DNA from: Gambelia wislizenii
Taxonomy: Eukaryota; Chordata; Lepidosauria; Squamata; Crotaphytidae
DNA: 64,000 bases
NCBI GenBank assembly: GCA_030847615.1
Contig: JAUMIR010000005.1
Coordinates: 107,351,116 to 107,415,115, forward strand
Direction of reading: 5' to 3'
The stretch's first letter is position 1; every line of letters starts with the position of its first letter. Shown here piece by piece: positions 10,844 through 23,700 of the stretch. A program made the translations under genes and the position numbers. The notes beneath the pieces were generated by a model that saw only the letters and a list, made by a program, of their open reading frames with translations, searched no databases and was not told the origin of the DNA.

Positions 10844-11174
10844 CTTGTGGTTTCCTTGATGCCCTTCCAAAGACACAGGAGTTAAGTAACATGACTGAAA
10901 GTCGGAGTTTGTCACCTTTACCATGATGTCTCGGTACATTCCTCTATAGCGTGAAATAAATGGGATTGCAACAGTGATTGGAGAAACAATTGGTGGGCCA
11001 GCCTGCGAGCACTCAGCATTGATGACATTGCTGACCAGTTCTTCTGCATCATCCACCACCAATGAACTTAAATCATTGACAAACTTGACTACAATGCTTT
11101 CTAGAATACTGCAAGGGGCTGTAATGCAGCAGGCCACTTCAGGTTCATTGGGACCATTCACTCCTATAAGAAAT
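10844..11174 (-). CDS. DTHD1: Host gene exon 3, ZU5/UPA-like region, DTHD1-like
   Basis: A 331-nt exon follows the acceptor TTTTGTCTTCAG and ends in AAG with donor GTTAGT at 10843. It starts with the one base that completes the exon 2 codon (GA+A, Glu) and ends in phase 0. The protein runs FLIGVNGPNEPEVACCITAP, then a VVKFVNDLSSLVVDDAEELV segment, and later ITVAIPFISRYRGMYRDIMV. The pattern of a conserved 'GVNG' opening, a beta-rich middle and an 'IPF..RYRG.YRDI.VK' strand pair fits the ZU5/UPA adaptor regions of death-domain proteins such as PIDD1, UNC5 and DTHD1. This is the best evidence that the gene is a non-enzymatic cytoplasmic adaptor. Confidence 0.75.
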
Positions 11175-11472
11175 CTGAAGACAAAATACAACATTGTCCA
11201 GAGTTGCAGAAAAAAGAGAAAAAGGATAAAGTTACTTGCCCATGGTATAGAATAGCAGCTGAACTAGGAATTGAGAACCCCCCTGTTTGATCTTTCTTCT
11301 GCCATGAACCCATTGTTAGCCTTAGACATACTGGTCTTTCTTAGCATCAAGAAAATAATTTTCCCTAGAGGGGAAAATAATTCTGTTTTACTTAATGGTG
11401 TTGCTGTACGTACTACAATTAGGTGATGCTTGTGATGTGCCTAGAATTTGAAAATGTTTTACAAATGTTAAG

Positions 11473-11740
11473 TATGGTTGGACCTCCATATCCATGGAAC
11501 CAATATCTGTGGTTTCAGTTATCAGCGGCTGAACGAATAGGGACACATACCATAGAAATGCACTGGAAAATGCCTAAAGAGGTATCCTCTCTAGGCATCT
11601 TCCATGTCTTCCAACAGAACTCTGTGGTATGTTAGTACTAGAAGTCCTTTGTTATAATGGGGTTTGCCATTATCCACAGTTTCTGGTATCTGCGATAAGT
11701 TCAGGAACTGAACTCCCACAGATATGGGGGTCTGACTGTA
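11473..11740. mobile_element. Tigger-like MITE
   Basis: Starts TATGGTTGGACCTCCATATC and ends ATATGGGGGTCTGACTGTA, with inverted, TA-bounded ends. It has the internal 'GGTATCCTCTCTAGGCAT' block shared with 30063-30180 and 50033-50180. Confidence 0.68.
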
Positions 11741-12065
11741 TTATCTATTAACACAATATTAACCTATCCTATATCAATGAGTCTCTAGGTGGATGCAATA
11801 AATACAAGCAATGCAACACAAATCCATAAACAATGATCTACAGCCTAGGATAAAATCAGCAACAGTTATTCAGAACCAAGCTGTGGTCAACAAGACACAA
11901 AAGCCTGGGCAAATAATCAGGACAATATCAGCCCAGCCAGGCCACTACAGGAACAACATTATGTAATATTGGGCTGCTACTCCCAAGAAGGCTCTATTTG
12001 CTTCTCCACTTAAGGCATTGTTCCTGATGGTGGGGCACGGAAGAATATCTGGTTGTAATTCTTAA

Positions 12066-12541
12066 TACAGTTGGCCCTCCACATTTGTGGTTTTCTCTTT
12101 CATGGATTTGACTGTTCATGAGTTTGTAGCTGTGGCCACACTCCTCTTTCTCCCACTCCTCCTCTCGATCTTCTCTCCTCCATACAGTGGCCATCACTCC
12201 ATTTCAAACCTTGCCACCACAATGCCTCAGACAGATTTTAAAAGCCTTCCCTGCCCCCCCCTCTTCCTCCCATTCCTTGATAAAAGAGGTGACAGGCTGA
12301 GGTGGTTGGAAGGAGAGGAGATTGTAGGGAGGATTGAAAGGAATAGGCGTGGGGCAGGGAAGGAATTTAAAATCTGGCTGAGGCATCATGGTGGCAAGGT
12401 CAGAAAGGGAGTGATGGGCTGGCACTGTTGGCAGGAGTCTGTAGCATGCATGTTTGGGGGAGAGCTTACAATATTCACAGTTTTTCCACTTTCACAGTGG
12501 TCCTGTGTCCCTAACCCCTGCAAATGTGGTGGCCAATTGTA
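12066..12541. mobile_element. Tigger-like element with a large internal palindrome
   Basis: Ends TACAGTTGGCCCTCCACATT and, inverted, GGTGGCCAATTGTA. Inner arms at about 12178-12258 and 12352-12429 are near-complements (ATGCCTCAGACAGATTTTAAA versus TTTAAAATCTGGCTGAGGCAT). The element is a double foldback with no transposase. Confidence 0.7.
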
Positions 12542-13348
12542 ATCAAGAAGTTTTTCACAAGGAGAGGAAATCCTTTAGGCAGTATAAATATTAGTCTTAA
12601 TATTATTTCCAATTATCTGTAAGTTTATAAAATGCAGGAAGGGAATTCAACTATATTGAAAATAATTGCTGTTTTTTCTGCATTGCAGTGGGATAATGTA
12701 TCTATTGCTGGATCTAGTAAGTGGTTGTATGTGTTTGGATGGAGGTTTTTGTGTACATGTCCCATGGATAACAGGGATCTGGATGCTTGGTTTTTGCATA
12801 AGAAAAATGGGTATTAGGCATCCCATCTGCTTTCCAGTCTAGCAGCCTGGATACTGCACACACGTTGTACTTATGAAGAAAGCTTGACTCCTGATAGTCA
12901 GCTGTTTGCAAAGGGAAATGTGAGAACAGAGTCAACACACACTGTCCCAATCCTTCTTCATGCTAAATAAGTGGCTGGCAGGACTTCAGAGTGCTTTGCT
13001 GGTTGGAGCCTCTTGCCTTCCTTCACAGATACATTGATTGAATTACCTACACTTCCCTGCTTGGCAGAAAGTCTTTTGCAATGCACAGACTTTTATACCC
13101 TTGAACATGAAGAAGGGTGAGCTTATTGATTTCAATTAGGTTAATCATGCCAAAACTACTGTTGAACTGTGGTGTATATTTTGGAAAGCAGCAGTGTTCT
13201 GTTCTATATACCCTGACAATTCTGTATACCTGAATCTAGTTGTGGTTGTTACAGATACTGCAAAGAAAGGGGAAAACAATTATATTTCAACTCAAAAATC
13301 CCCTGAAACTCTACTACTGAAGTTTCAAAGAAGACCACTGTCTCTTAC

Positions 13349-14126
13349 TCTTTGTTCATCCAGTCCCTTTCATCAACTTCTTCCTCCAGGTCACCAGTGG
13401 ACAGGTGAATGTTTTTAGGTAAGTCTGAACTTTTAAAACATTCTTGGTTCCTTTGGGCAATTTCATTATTTTTGTCTTTCTGGTTGACACTGCCTTTCCT
13501 GTTTCGTGGTTTTTCTACCAGCCCGTGATTCTCATTTGCTCTCTCTTCCAGGCATTCCTTTATCTCTGCCTGCTTTTCTTGATTGGGAGGTATCTGCAGA
13601 TTGCTTAAATTGCTGTTTTCTAGCTGTCTGGACACAATTACATTGCTCTCATTGCTTTCTGGAAGGTCTTCCAAAGCAATGTTTTCTGATGATTTTGTAC
13701 CTGAAGATTTTACTGAATGAACCCCATTTCCATCATCCTTGCTTGGTGCTGTAACTAATTTATCTGGTATACTTTGATTTTCTTTTTTCAGAAGCACTGG
13801 AAATCCCAGTTCTTTCCTTGCTGTCTTCTGATGTAAGGATACAACTGTTTCAATCACCACCACTTTATTTTCTATTTCATGGGCTCTGTTTTCTTCTTCA
13901 TGCATGGATGAAGATTTTTGGAATGGTTGATTTACACAATCCAGCAACTGTGTGCCTTTCCCTTTCTCTTCATCAGACTTCCCAGATACACATTGTGCCT
14001 GCTGAATGCTATCCATTTTTCTACAGTTCATTTCAAGGAGTTCTTTTTCTGATTCTACAAAGTGTCCAGCAGCATGTAATATCTGCTTATGTAACTGTAG
14101 AAGCCAATTTGCAAGGCTGCTCCCCT
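13349..14126 (-). CDS. DTHD1: Host gene exon 2, low-complexity linker, DTHD1-like
   Basis: A 778-nt exon encodes about 259 residues rich in Ser, Glu, Asn and Lys, which looks intrinsically disordered after an opening helical part (SLANWLLQLHKQILHAAGHF). The acceptor is strong: a T-rich tract ending TTCTTTTCAG at 14127. The donor is GTAAGA at 13348. It begins with two bases of a split codon and ends with two, matching exon 1 upstream and exon 3 downstream. Its frame stays open for the whole exon and closes three bases beyond the donor, as expected of a real exon. No catalytic motif is visible. Low conservation of such linkers makes naming by eye unsafe. Confidence 0.7.
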
Positions 14127-14176
14127 CTGAAAAGAACAAAATAAATAAATAAATAAACAAGCAACATACCTTCATA

Positions 14177-14345
14177 ACACATTTATTTATTTTATTGAAT
14201 TTCTATACTGCCTATCAGTCGAAAGTACTCCCTTGACAGTTTACAACATAAAAACAAGTAAAAAATAAGACAACTAAAAATAATTAAAAGTAAGAATTAA
14301 AATTATTTTTTAAAACATATACAAATTGGAACAATAAAAACAAAT
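14177..14345 (-). repeat. L2-like LINE 3' end fragment
   Basis: TTTATTTATTTTATTGAATT at the left is followed by the CTATACTGCC and TTACAACATAAAAAC motifs seen on the antisense strand at the end of the 5.4-kb element. It starts about 50 bp upstream of host exon 2's acceptor. Confidence 0.6.
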
Positions 14346-14549
14346 AAAAGTACACCCCAATAAATCCTCTATGTCTGCAGCTACAAATTAAAAGCTTGCT
14401 GAAATAAAACCATTTTGCCTGCCGGCAAAAGGAAAGCAGGGAGGGGAGCCAGCCTAGCCTCCTGAGGAAGGGTGTTTGCTTGTGATTTGTTTGATTCAGA
14501 AAATTAAGTAAACACTTTGATTTGTGCACAGTCCAGGAGTTGAGTAATG

Positions 14550-14636
14550 TGTGATCCTCCAGATGTTGTTGGATTCTAACTCCCATCTGCCCCAGCAGTG
14601 ATCAGGGACATTGGCCTACAGGTTCCTCATCCCTGA
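14550..14636. mobile_element. Short MITE, 'CCTCCAGATGTTGTTGGA' family
   Basis: GATCCTCCAGATGTTGTTGG followed by TAACTCCCATCTGCCCCAGC, a common squamate foldback unit; only one arm is clear. Confidence 0.55.
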
Positions 14637-15218
14637 TGTGGTGTTTTTGAGAGCTCAATGTACAGGAGGCCATTTACATCCCTTCTTATTTCTTAATAGT
14701 TCTTTACATTGATTGTAGAAGTGGATTTAATTTAGGCTCCTGTACTTTCAACTTTTTAGACAGATCGATAGATAGATTTAAAACCAAGACTGCTCTGATC
14801 TACCTTCACCAATATAGTCCAAGAGTTTGCTCGATCTGTCTGCATCTTTCATCTCATGCTTCAGCTAAAGCCCAGATGGGCAACATGTGATCCTCCATAT
14901 GTTAGACCACAAATCCATCAGCCCTAGCTAGACTAATCAATGGTAAAGAATCATGAAAGTTGTAAGAACTTTCACAAAGCAGCCTATCTGTATTATTGAT
15001 GTTATATAGTGGTGTTAGCCACTATATTGTTTTGATTCATTATAAGTTATCTCAGTTACGGAAAAGAATGATAGATGTCTACTGTTTCCCTCCTTTTGAC
15101 TAGTTTTTAATTATGGCTATTAATCACTGGTGCTATAGTTCTACCTTTTTTAGTTGTACCTTTTACTCAGGTGAACAATGGAGATTGGCAGTGTTGATTT
15201 AAAATTATGTTTTTCTAT

Positions 15219-15233
15219 CACACACACACACAC
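15219..15233. repeat. (CA)n short microsatellite
   Basis: Seven CA units; nothing else in 14640-15800 is recognised. Confidence 0.7.
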
Positions 15234-16319
15234 TCCAAGACTAGAGTTTTGTCAAACTTCTTATCCTGGAATGTATTTCCTGTGAGAGAATTTTGAGCAA
15301 TATACCAACATGCTGTGTGTAACTCCTTTATGAGTAACACTTTGTAGTATTAAATGACCATTTTTTTTTCAAGAGATAGATTTAAAAGGCAGTAGCAACA
15401 CTCTATCCTTATCATGAAAGACATGGTTTCCTTAGAGAACTGGCTAAAACTGATTGGGAGAAGCTGGTCTGATTTTTAAGTGAGTCCATGGGGTTATGTT
15501 CTGGTTGAATCTTTGTTGCATTTTTTGTTATAACTATAGTCACTGTATAGTTATAGATATAGTCCAGGTTACCCCTATTTTTTTTTAAAAAAACCCTCTA
15601 AGTACCTGTAAAGAGAGGGAGTAAAGGGAGAGCAAGTTTGTTATCCAGCTGACAGGGTTCCATTTATCTCTCCTCTTCCAAATAAATAAAAGGTGGACCC
15701 AATGCTTTTTCTTCTTCTTGGCTATCATTTTTTTTTAATCACAGCTATTATTCACTGATGCTGAAGTTCTAGTTCTTAATCTCATCACCTTCTAAAATCT
15801 CAAAGTCTCTACTTGTCCACTCCTTTCTGACAAGGGGAAATGGGCTACTCAGGGAACATCTGTCAGGGAAGAGAGTATGTGTATTGCCCAACATCTACCT
15901 GCTTGCTTGTTGTTGCCAGATCTTCTCCGGGGTGGGGGTGGGTGGGGAATCTATCCTGCAGAATCTTTCTTTACTCAGTTAGGCTTCTGTGCTGCAAACC
16001 AAAAGTTTTGCAACCAGGAAAGTCCAATTTCTCCCACTCACAACTGCGTGAGTCTTCTGAGGGCAGGTGATAAAAATTAAGCTGCTAAAAGGGTGATACC
16101 AAAGGGAGTCACTTTATTGTGATATACACCAGCAGGACATGAGCCTTTCCTCCTGACCTAGAGAGGGGACCAACTCTCTTGACGAGTCATATGCTTTTGT
16201 TTATTACCAGAGCCATTATAGTCAGGGTTGCTTTTTGCTGATGGATGAATGTGCATCCTTAAAAGTGATGATAGGGAACAGGAAGTAGCTATAGGAACTA
16301 TATAGGGCAGAAAGAGAGC

Positions 16320-17560
16320 TGGACCAGGGAGACTGTTGTGCTGTCATGGCAAAGAACTGGGAGCTGGTTGCCCCTAAACTGTCCCCCATTTCAGATAACT
16401 TTGCTAAGTGGTGCCCTGGTCTGATAATACTACTCTGCTGAATGCCAAATCAATGAATTAGAAGACAGCAACCATCCAAGAATTGATTCTGCATGAATAT
16501 GATGACCTGGCCTGTATAACAGACACCTGGCTAAATGCAGTATGATGGTGGTTCTGGGATTAATCTCTCCCAGCTCTGCCACTTTCTCAGCAGCATGTGA
16601 GATGTTGAGGTAAGAAAATAGAGTTGTATTGTGTTTGTGACTCCATTCCCTGCATCAGTTGCCCCATCTCACAGCCTGTTCAATTTGAAGATATATATTA
16701 GTGCCTGAGGGCTCAGGAACAAGTGGTGGGAGCCTCACTTTGTTATGCACACTCTCCTTTAGTGAGGGTGGTAACTTGTTCACCAGAGACTGTGAGGACA
16801 GGAAGGACTCATGTGCTGCTTCTGCTGGAATGAGAGAGAAGACAGAGGTATGTGTATTGATGGAATGGATCATGTCATGTGCAGTAGGGGAGGCACCAGT
16901 GTAGCAAGGATCACACATGTGGAGGAATGGCTGGATAAAGATAGCACTGTTGGAAGCATGCCCAGACCAGCTGAATGTATGTATTTGAAGATGGGTACCT
17001 AGGAGAAAATAGGCATTCTGCTAGTACATTGTCTATCTGCTCCCAAGCAATTTTGTTTTTTAAGCTAAATGACATGGCCTTGCACATGGTGCTCAAGTCG
17101 CTTTGGCTTGTTGTCAGGAGGGATTCAGAAATGAATCCTTAGGTAATTCTTTTGGAAGTGACTCAGGAAGGATTTCATGTCCTTTATGGCAATGATGGGT
17201 GTTTACCAAGCTGTTATCTGGTCCCCCTCAACCTACAGATCTTTCTGTACTGAGAGGGATAGTGGCAGTCTTGGTGTGTAAGAAGTCTCTGGATAGCACA
17301 ACACCAGCTGTTGCAGTCTAGATCCACTGGAATTTGAAGCCTTTGAAAGAATGGGAAGCAACTTCAAGATGGTAATGGTTGGAATTGTTTCCTGACAGGC
17401 CTTGGGCAGTTTTCCATTGTCACAGAAGGAAATTCTGTTGAAACTCTGGTATACCTCTCAGAAAATGGTCAAAGTGACAGACAAAATTGCTCCTAAGCAC
17501 CTCCTCCCATCGAGTGGAGCCAAATTAAGCTGCTGATCTGTGGCAATGAGACAAGTAAGA
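16320..17560 (+). pseudogene. Fossil L2-clade LINE endonuclease and linker region
   Basis: Frames broken by stops and shifts still show the L2 endonuclease signature: LLNAKSMN*KTATIQELILH followed by DDLACITDTWLN near 16430-16540. Near 17320-17510 there is SLDPLEFEAFERMGSNF and, later, VTDKIAPKHLLPSSGAK, the linker that precedes the RT. The middle is too decayed to read. The RT part is not recognised downstream. The full-length L1 starts about 200 bp further right. Confidence 0.6.
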
Positions 17561-17736
17561 TGCTAGGAATATAAATATTTGACCGTCTTGTCCTCAGATC
17601 TGAAGACAAATAATTTCTGCAGCTTTCTCTCCATGGAGGGAGAAAAAAAGGATTTCTCCCCAGAGTTCTTCCATTCACACATCCTGATGTTTTTCAGAAA
17701 ATTATTCTACATAGTAATGTGCGTGGCTGAGAGATA

Positions 17737-17754
17737 GGAATTGATGGGTTTATG
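17737..17754. repeat. Left target-site duplication of the full-length L1
   Basis: GGAATTGATGGGTTTATG matches 25071-25088 base for base and immediately precedes the L1 5' end. Confidence 0.95.
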
Positions 17755-19821
17755 GACTTCCGGTTGGCAATGGCGACGCACTTAGACTTTCACTGAGGAA
17801 GCTCCGTGAAGTCTAGCCACGCGGGGAGGAAGACCGAACTTGGGGACCCAAGGGAGATCGGAATTCTCCCCTAAAAACAGGGGAGAATCGGAGGGAGCTC
17901 TCAAAGACCCGTTCCTACTGCCCGGTGAGTTGTAATAGCTGCCAAGAGAGATCGCGGCACGGAGCAGAGCAGAGGGGGTCAGAGCTGTAAGCCACCACCA
18001 CGCGTGTTTAAGCAGCTGGGTTGTCCCGGCAAGCGTCGCCACCAACTTTTAAAAGCTTAAAACCTCAACATAAACGTTAGCTAAAAATGAAGATTGACAA
18101 ATATTCCTGGTTGGGTCTCTGATGAAAAGGAAGGGACGCATGACACAAAGGTTTCTGAGACTGGAAGCTGTTTAAAGGGAGCGAGATCCCGGTGGATGTT
18201 AATATAAAGTTAATAAGACTGCGCTAAACGGATTTATTTCTTCTTTTTTTGCCTCACGACCTGCTTTAGAATAACTCAAAATATCTACTCTGAATGTGAA
18301 GATCTCATATAGACTTTAACACAAAGTATCCTTTGAAAGACCGCTTAGGAAACATTGTTATTGTTGTCTACTATTGAGTTGGAAGGGGAAGGAAACAACG
18401 AAGACGAAGAACGGACTACATTCCCTGATTGTTTATCCCCAAGTGTGACTAGTGTTGTATCATTTGTGTTCTTTTTTTTTCATGTTACCCTCTCCTAATG
18501 TGGAAAGTTAGTGTTAATGTTTGATAATTTATGTTGTAAAGTCTATAGTCCTGTATGTCTTGTCAGTGTATTTATTTTTTATTTTAATTTGTTATATTAT
18601 TTTGTTTTTTTCCCTCTGACCCATTTATGTTAGTTTTTTCTTCAGAGAGCAGACCCAGGTGGAAGAGAAGGGAGGGAGTGAAGTGCGAGAGAGCAGGAGA
18701 TAAGCGGAAGGACAAGGTCATTTAAAACAAGGACGGAAAGGAGACAGAGACTGAGAGACGGAACTGAGAGACTGAGATAAGTTGACGAAGAAAAAAAAGG
18801 GAGAGAGAGAGAAAGAGAAAGAAATAGACACATATACCAAAAAAAAAAGGAGCTATTATTGTGATCATTGGAAGGGAAGAGAAGACAAAGACAAAGGGAA
18901 AAAGACTTTTATACATATAGTAAAAAGATTATAGCACAAGGGAAATACAAAAGTAGAAGTCTATATAAATAAACAAGAGAGAACTGATCAAGCAACTTAT
19001 ATAATTAACTTACTTAATTCATTACAGTAATACTAAGGTATAATATACAATATAACATACATTAATTAACTGTGTTGGTTTTAAAAATAGAATGAAGGAC
19101 TTATATTGAATCAAACTGACTTAAGGGGTTGATATATAATTTGGATTTGTTTATAGTGACTGTATATAGAATTTGTTGCCTACTGATATTACAGAATAAT
19201 TGCTTTGTGGGGAAGAAATTGAAGACATACTGGCTTTTTGTGTAGAAGAAACTGCAAGATATATAGATTAACCATATTGCTTACTAATAGAAATTGGAAC
19301 TATATATTTGAATTTGATTATATAAATTTGACTGCATAAACTTGAGATAGACCATATATCGCTGCTGCTCTAATTTTGGAGGTTTAACATTGATAACTGA
19401 TATCTGACATTATTGATAATAACTTATTTGATTTCATCTTGGTATTGTATTAATAATTGGGTAAAAGTAACCTATCAATATATTATATCTATTTCATTTA
19501 TATATTTACTTTGAGGAAAGTAATAGAGGTGAAATTAGAATATTTACAAATTGATAAATTGATAGAGCTCTGAAGTAGTGGCTTTTCTCTGAGGTTGCAA
19601 TATTTTTGAAGTAATCTGGGTATAGATAAAATACAGTCAATATATCTTTTATACACAATATAAAAAGGAGGAAAGAAGAAAAGAAGTCAAAAGTAAACAT
19701 TTAAAAATTTAAACAAATTTTGAAAACCTGCAACTCTGATCTCTTTTTGGAACAATCAAAATTGGAATAAAGAAGGGAAAATCAAATAACTAAATAATAA
19801 CAATAATAAATAAATTAAATA
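17755..19821 (+). promoter_or_regulatory. L1 5' UTR / internal promoter region
   Basis: About 2.07 kb precedes ORF1. The first 350 bases are relatively GC-rich with several CpGs, which fits an internal RNA polymerase II promoter. The rest is AT-rich, with a purine-rich run (GAGAGAGAGA type) near 18,800. No long open frame is present. The start motif ACTTCCGGTTGG recurs as ACTTCCAGTTGG at the 5' end of the old antisense L1 near 44,980, so it marks the true element end. Promoter activity is inferred from L1 biology, not seen. Confidence 0.6.
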
Positions 19822-20763
19822 ATGAAGAAAATAACTCAAACAACATTACAACCGGTCAGAAGACCATCCTTTGAAGCCAACCAACCTAATCAAAACTTGA
19901 TTTTGGAAGAAATAAAATTAATGAGAGAGGAATTAAGAGAAATGAAAACTGAAATAAAGCAGGAAATGAAAAGAGAACTTAAAAACATCAGAGAATCCAT
20001 TGACAAAGTAACAGAAGAATCAAGGAAATTAAAAGAAAAAGTTGACACTATTGAAAATAAAATTGAAGAAATAGATAAGAAGACGGTGGCTCTTGAAGAG
20101 GACAAAGAAAGAGAACTGGATGACCAAGCACTCCAAGAGTTAAGATGGAGGGAGAACTGTATAAAAATACGAGGTCTAAAAGAACAACCAGATGAGGACT
20201 TATACAAATATTTAATCCCTAAACTTGCGAAATTTATGGGGAAAACAAAATCCCAGTTTGAATGGGAAGTAGACAAGATATATAGACTTTCATCAAGAAT
20301 TGCAAGACTAAGAAACCTGCCCAGAGATATTGTGATCTATTTTGTGAGAAAAAAGACCAGAGACTTGTTTCTGCAGAAAAACTTTGAAAATAAATTTACA
20401 ATCGAAGGATCTGATATCCTCTTGTTAAAAGATGTCCCGATGAGAATTCTAAAGAAAAGAAGAATATATAGAGAAATTACGCAACTGCTAAGACACAATG
20501 AAGTGCGATATAAGTGGGAAAGATTGGAAGGAATATCTTTTAGATTTAAACAGAAAAATTTCAGGATAACATCAGCACAAAAAATTGAACAATTCTTAGA
20601 GAAATATAAACAAGACCTAAAGTCACCAAATTACAAAGAAACACAAAAACAAGAACAAGATCAAGGAACTCAGGAAGACGGCGCTGAAGGAACGGAATTG
20701 GAAGCAGAAGAAATTGAAGAGGAAGAAACAGAAGAAGAACCCCAGAGAGAAGAAGACATTTAA
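19822..20763 (+). CDS. L1 ORF1p RNA-binding protein (313 aa)
   Basis: L1 ORF1p is a trimeric RNA chaperone that coats the element's own RNA in the cytoplasm. Residues of about 30-105 form a charged heptad-type coiled coil (EEIKLMREELREMKTEIKQE onward). About 110-200 looks like the RRM-like domain, with the ENCIKIRGLKE opening and the RDIVIYFVRKKTRDLF segment, followed by a C-terminal domain ending near QKIEQFLEKY. The last 45 residues are strikingly acidic (EAEEIEEEETEEE), beyond what I expect of mammalian ORF1p. The frame is uninterrupted, and the start codon follows a run of AATAATAA-type leader with no nearby upstream ATG in frame. Confidence 0.93.
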   Translation: MKKITQTTLQPVRRPSFEANQPNQNLILEEIKLMREELREMKTEIKQEMKRELKNIRESIDKVTEESRKLKEKVDTIENKIEEIDKKTVALEEDKERELDDQALQELRWRENCIKIRGLKEQPDEDLYKYLIPKLAKFMGKTKSQFEWEVDKIYRLSSRIARLRNLPRDIVIYFVRKKTRDLFLQKNFENKFTIEGSDILLLKDVPMRILKKRRIYREITQLLRHNEVRYKWERLEGISFRFKQKNFRITSAQKIEQFLEKYKQDLKSPNYKETQKQEQDQGTQEDGAEGTELEAEEIEEEETEEEPQREEDI

Positions 20764-20791
20764 GTAGAAAGGAAAAAAAAAACCACTAGTC

Positions 20792-23700
20792 TTGATATAT
20801 ATGATGAACTACAAAATTCTCACTTGGAACATCAGAGGACTTAATTCCCCGGAAAAAAGGAAAACAATATATCACGTATTAGCCAAAGAAAAATATGACA
20901 TCATCTGTTTACAGGAGACCCATATTAAAGTTAAAGATGTGGAATTATTAAAGAATAAAAAACTAGGGAAAGAATATGTATCAGCTTCAAAAAATAAAAA
21001 GAAGGGAGTGGTCATATATGTAAATAACAGAATTCAATCCCACGAACTGTACAAAGACCCAGAAGGACAATTTGCAATAATAGAAGCTAACATCCAACAA
21101 AAAAGAACATTGATTCTTGGACTCTACGCACCACAGAATAACAAAAACATATTCTACCAAAAATTAATGGAAAAGCTTTTAGAATTTGATCAGGACAGAT
21201 TAATCTTGCTGGGAGATTGGAATGGGGTGATCTCACCTACTTTGGATAGAAAATCTCAAACAAAAACTAAAAAAAAGCAAGGGAAGTTACCAAAAACTTT
21301 TGATACTATGATGGTAAATTTATCTTTGATGGACAGTTGGAGATTTAAATACAAAAATGCAAGAGAGTATACTTACTATTCGGAATGTCACCAATCCTTC
21401 TCCAGAATAGACTTTTTTTTGACATCAAGAAACATTGTTAATACTATTCACAAAATTGAAATACTCCCAAAAATCTGGTCAGACCATAATGCGGTGCTAT
21501 TGGAATTAAAAACAGAGAGGAAGATAGATAGATCTTGGCGTCTTAACGAAAATCTTTTACAAAATGAGGAGATAGTCCAAAAAGCTAAACAAGAAGCAAA
21601 ATGGTTTTTTGAAACTAATTTGGAAAAAGATACAGATATTACTATTATATGGGACACATTCAAGGCAGTGATGCGGGGTTTTTTTATCCAACAAAATAAT
21701 ATTTTGAAAAAGAAAAAATTAGAAAGAACAGAGAAAATTAAAGATAACCTAAAAGAAAAAGAATTGAGTTTGCAAAATGATCCAACTAATAAAAAGGTTT
21801 TAAAAGAAATCAAAATATTGCAAGAACAATTAAACTCAGAAGCCACAGAAGAAATCCAAAGGAAAATACAATTTTTGAAGCAAAGAAATTTTGAACACTC
21901 AAATAAATCTGGAAAATGGTTGGCATATCAATTATGGAAACAAATAGAAAGAAACATTATAAATAAAATTAAAATGGGTAGTAAAATTTACACAGATCAA
22001 CAAAAAATCAAACAAATTTTCCAAGACTATTATGCAACATTATACAGAAGGCGTGAAATAATGTTTAATAACTCACAAAAGTTCTTAAATGGAAATTTGA
22101 TTCAGAAATGTACAAACCAGCAAAGAGAAATTTTAAATCAACCAATAACAACAATGGAGATAACAGAGGCCATTAAAAAGCTGAAAGAAGGGAAAGCGCC
22201 TGGCCCAGATGGCTTTACTGCTAAATTTTATAAAGTGATGGAAGATGAAATTTGGTTACCATACAAAAATACTCTAGAAGCCATTACAAGAGGCAAATAT
22301 CCTAAAACATGGGAGGAAGCATTTATTACTATCATACATAAAGAAAATAGAGACCCGCAAGACCCAAAGAATTATCGTCCGATCTCATTATTGAATGTTG
22401 ATTATAAAATATTTGCGTTAATATTAGCTGATAGATTGAAAAAAGTATTACGAGAATGGATTGGTGAAGATCAAAGGGGCTTTCTTCCAGATAGATATAT
22501 TAAAGATAATGTTAGACATGTTCTGGACCTTATTGAGTATCATGAAAATTGTAAAGATAAAAAATTGGCTTTAATATTTCTAGATATTGAGAAGGCCTTC
22601 GACAATGTGGATTGGAATACAATGTTTGAAACTCTCCATTGGATAAATTTAGGCCCAAAATTTACAAATTGGATCAAGAGAATATACTATAGTCAATCGG
22701 CGAAATTAATAATAAATGGCGAAAAAACAGAGTCCATTCAAATTCAGAAGGGCACGCGTCAAGGATGCCCTTTATCACCACTGTTATTTATAATAATAAT
22801 GGAAATGCTAAGTAAAAGAATCAATGCAGAAGAAGAAATAGAAGGAGTTAGGATAAAAAAACATAAATTTAAATTGAAAATGTATGCTGATGATCTAGTT
22901 ATATCTCTCGGAGATCCCCAACAAGAGATCACTCCACTAATGTCTATATTGAATGAATTTGAAATCTTTTCTGGACTGCAAACAAATAAAGATAAAACAG
23001 TATTATTATTCAAAAACCTTACAAAAGAAGAAAAAAACGATATTGTGGAAAAATCAGGATTTAAAGAGGTTCAAATGACGAAATATTTGGGTATCAACAT
23101 AACAAACAATAATGCTGAACTCTTCCATAATAATTATCAGAAAATTTGGATACAAATTAAGAAAGATTTAGAGAACTGGCGACACCTCAAACTATCTTTT
23201 CTAGGTAAAATAAATGTCATCAAGATGAATATTTTACCAAGGATGATGTTCTTGTTTCAAACAATCCCAATTATTCAATCCCCAAAAATATTCAGAGGAT
23301 GGCAAGCAGATCTAGCCAAATTCATTTGGTCGGGCAAGAAACCAAGGGTCAAGATGAAAATCTTACAAGATAGCAGACAAAGAGGAGGACTAAATCTACC
23401 TAATTTGAAATTATATCATGACACTTGCTGCCTGGTCTGGATCCAAGAATGGATTACATTAAGAAATGAGAAGCTGCTGGCAATAGAGGGAATAGGGAAC
23501 TGGTATGGCTGGCACGCCTACCTTTTTTATAACAAGGAACTGATGAATAAAGACTTTTTGAAACATGTTATTAGAAATCCATTAATACAAACCTGGAAAA
23601 GATATAAAACAAGACTGTTCTCACAAATTCCGATATGGACTTCCCCACATGAAGCCCTTTGCAGCAAAGAAGGAATTCCTACCAAAAAATGGATAAGGTA

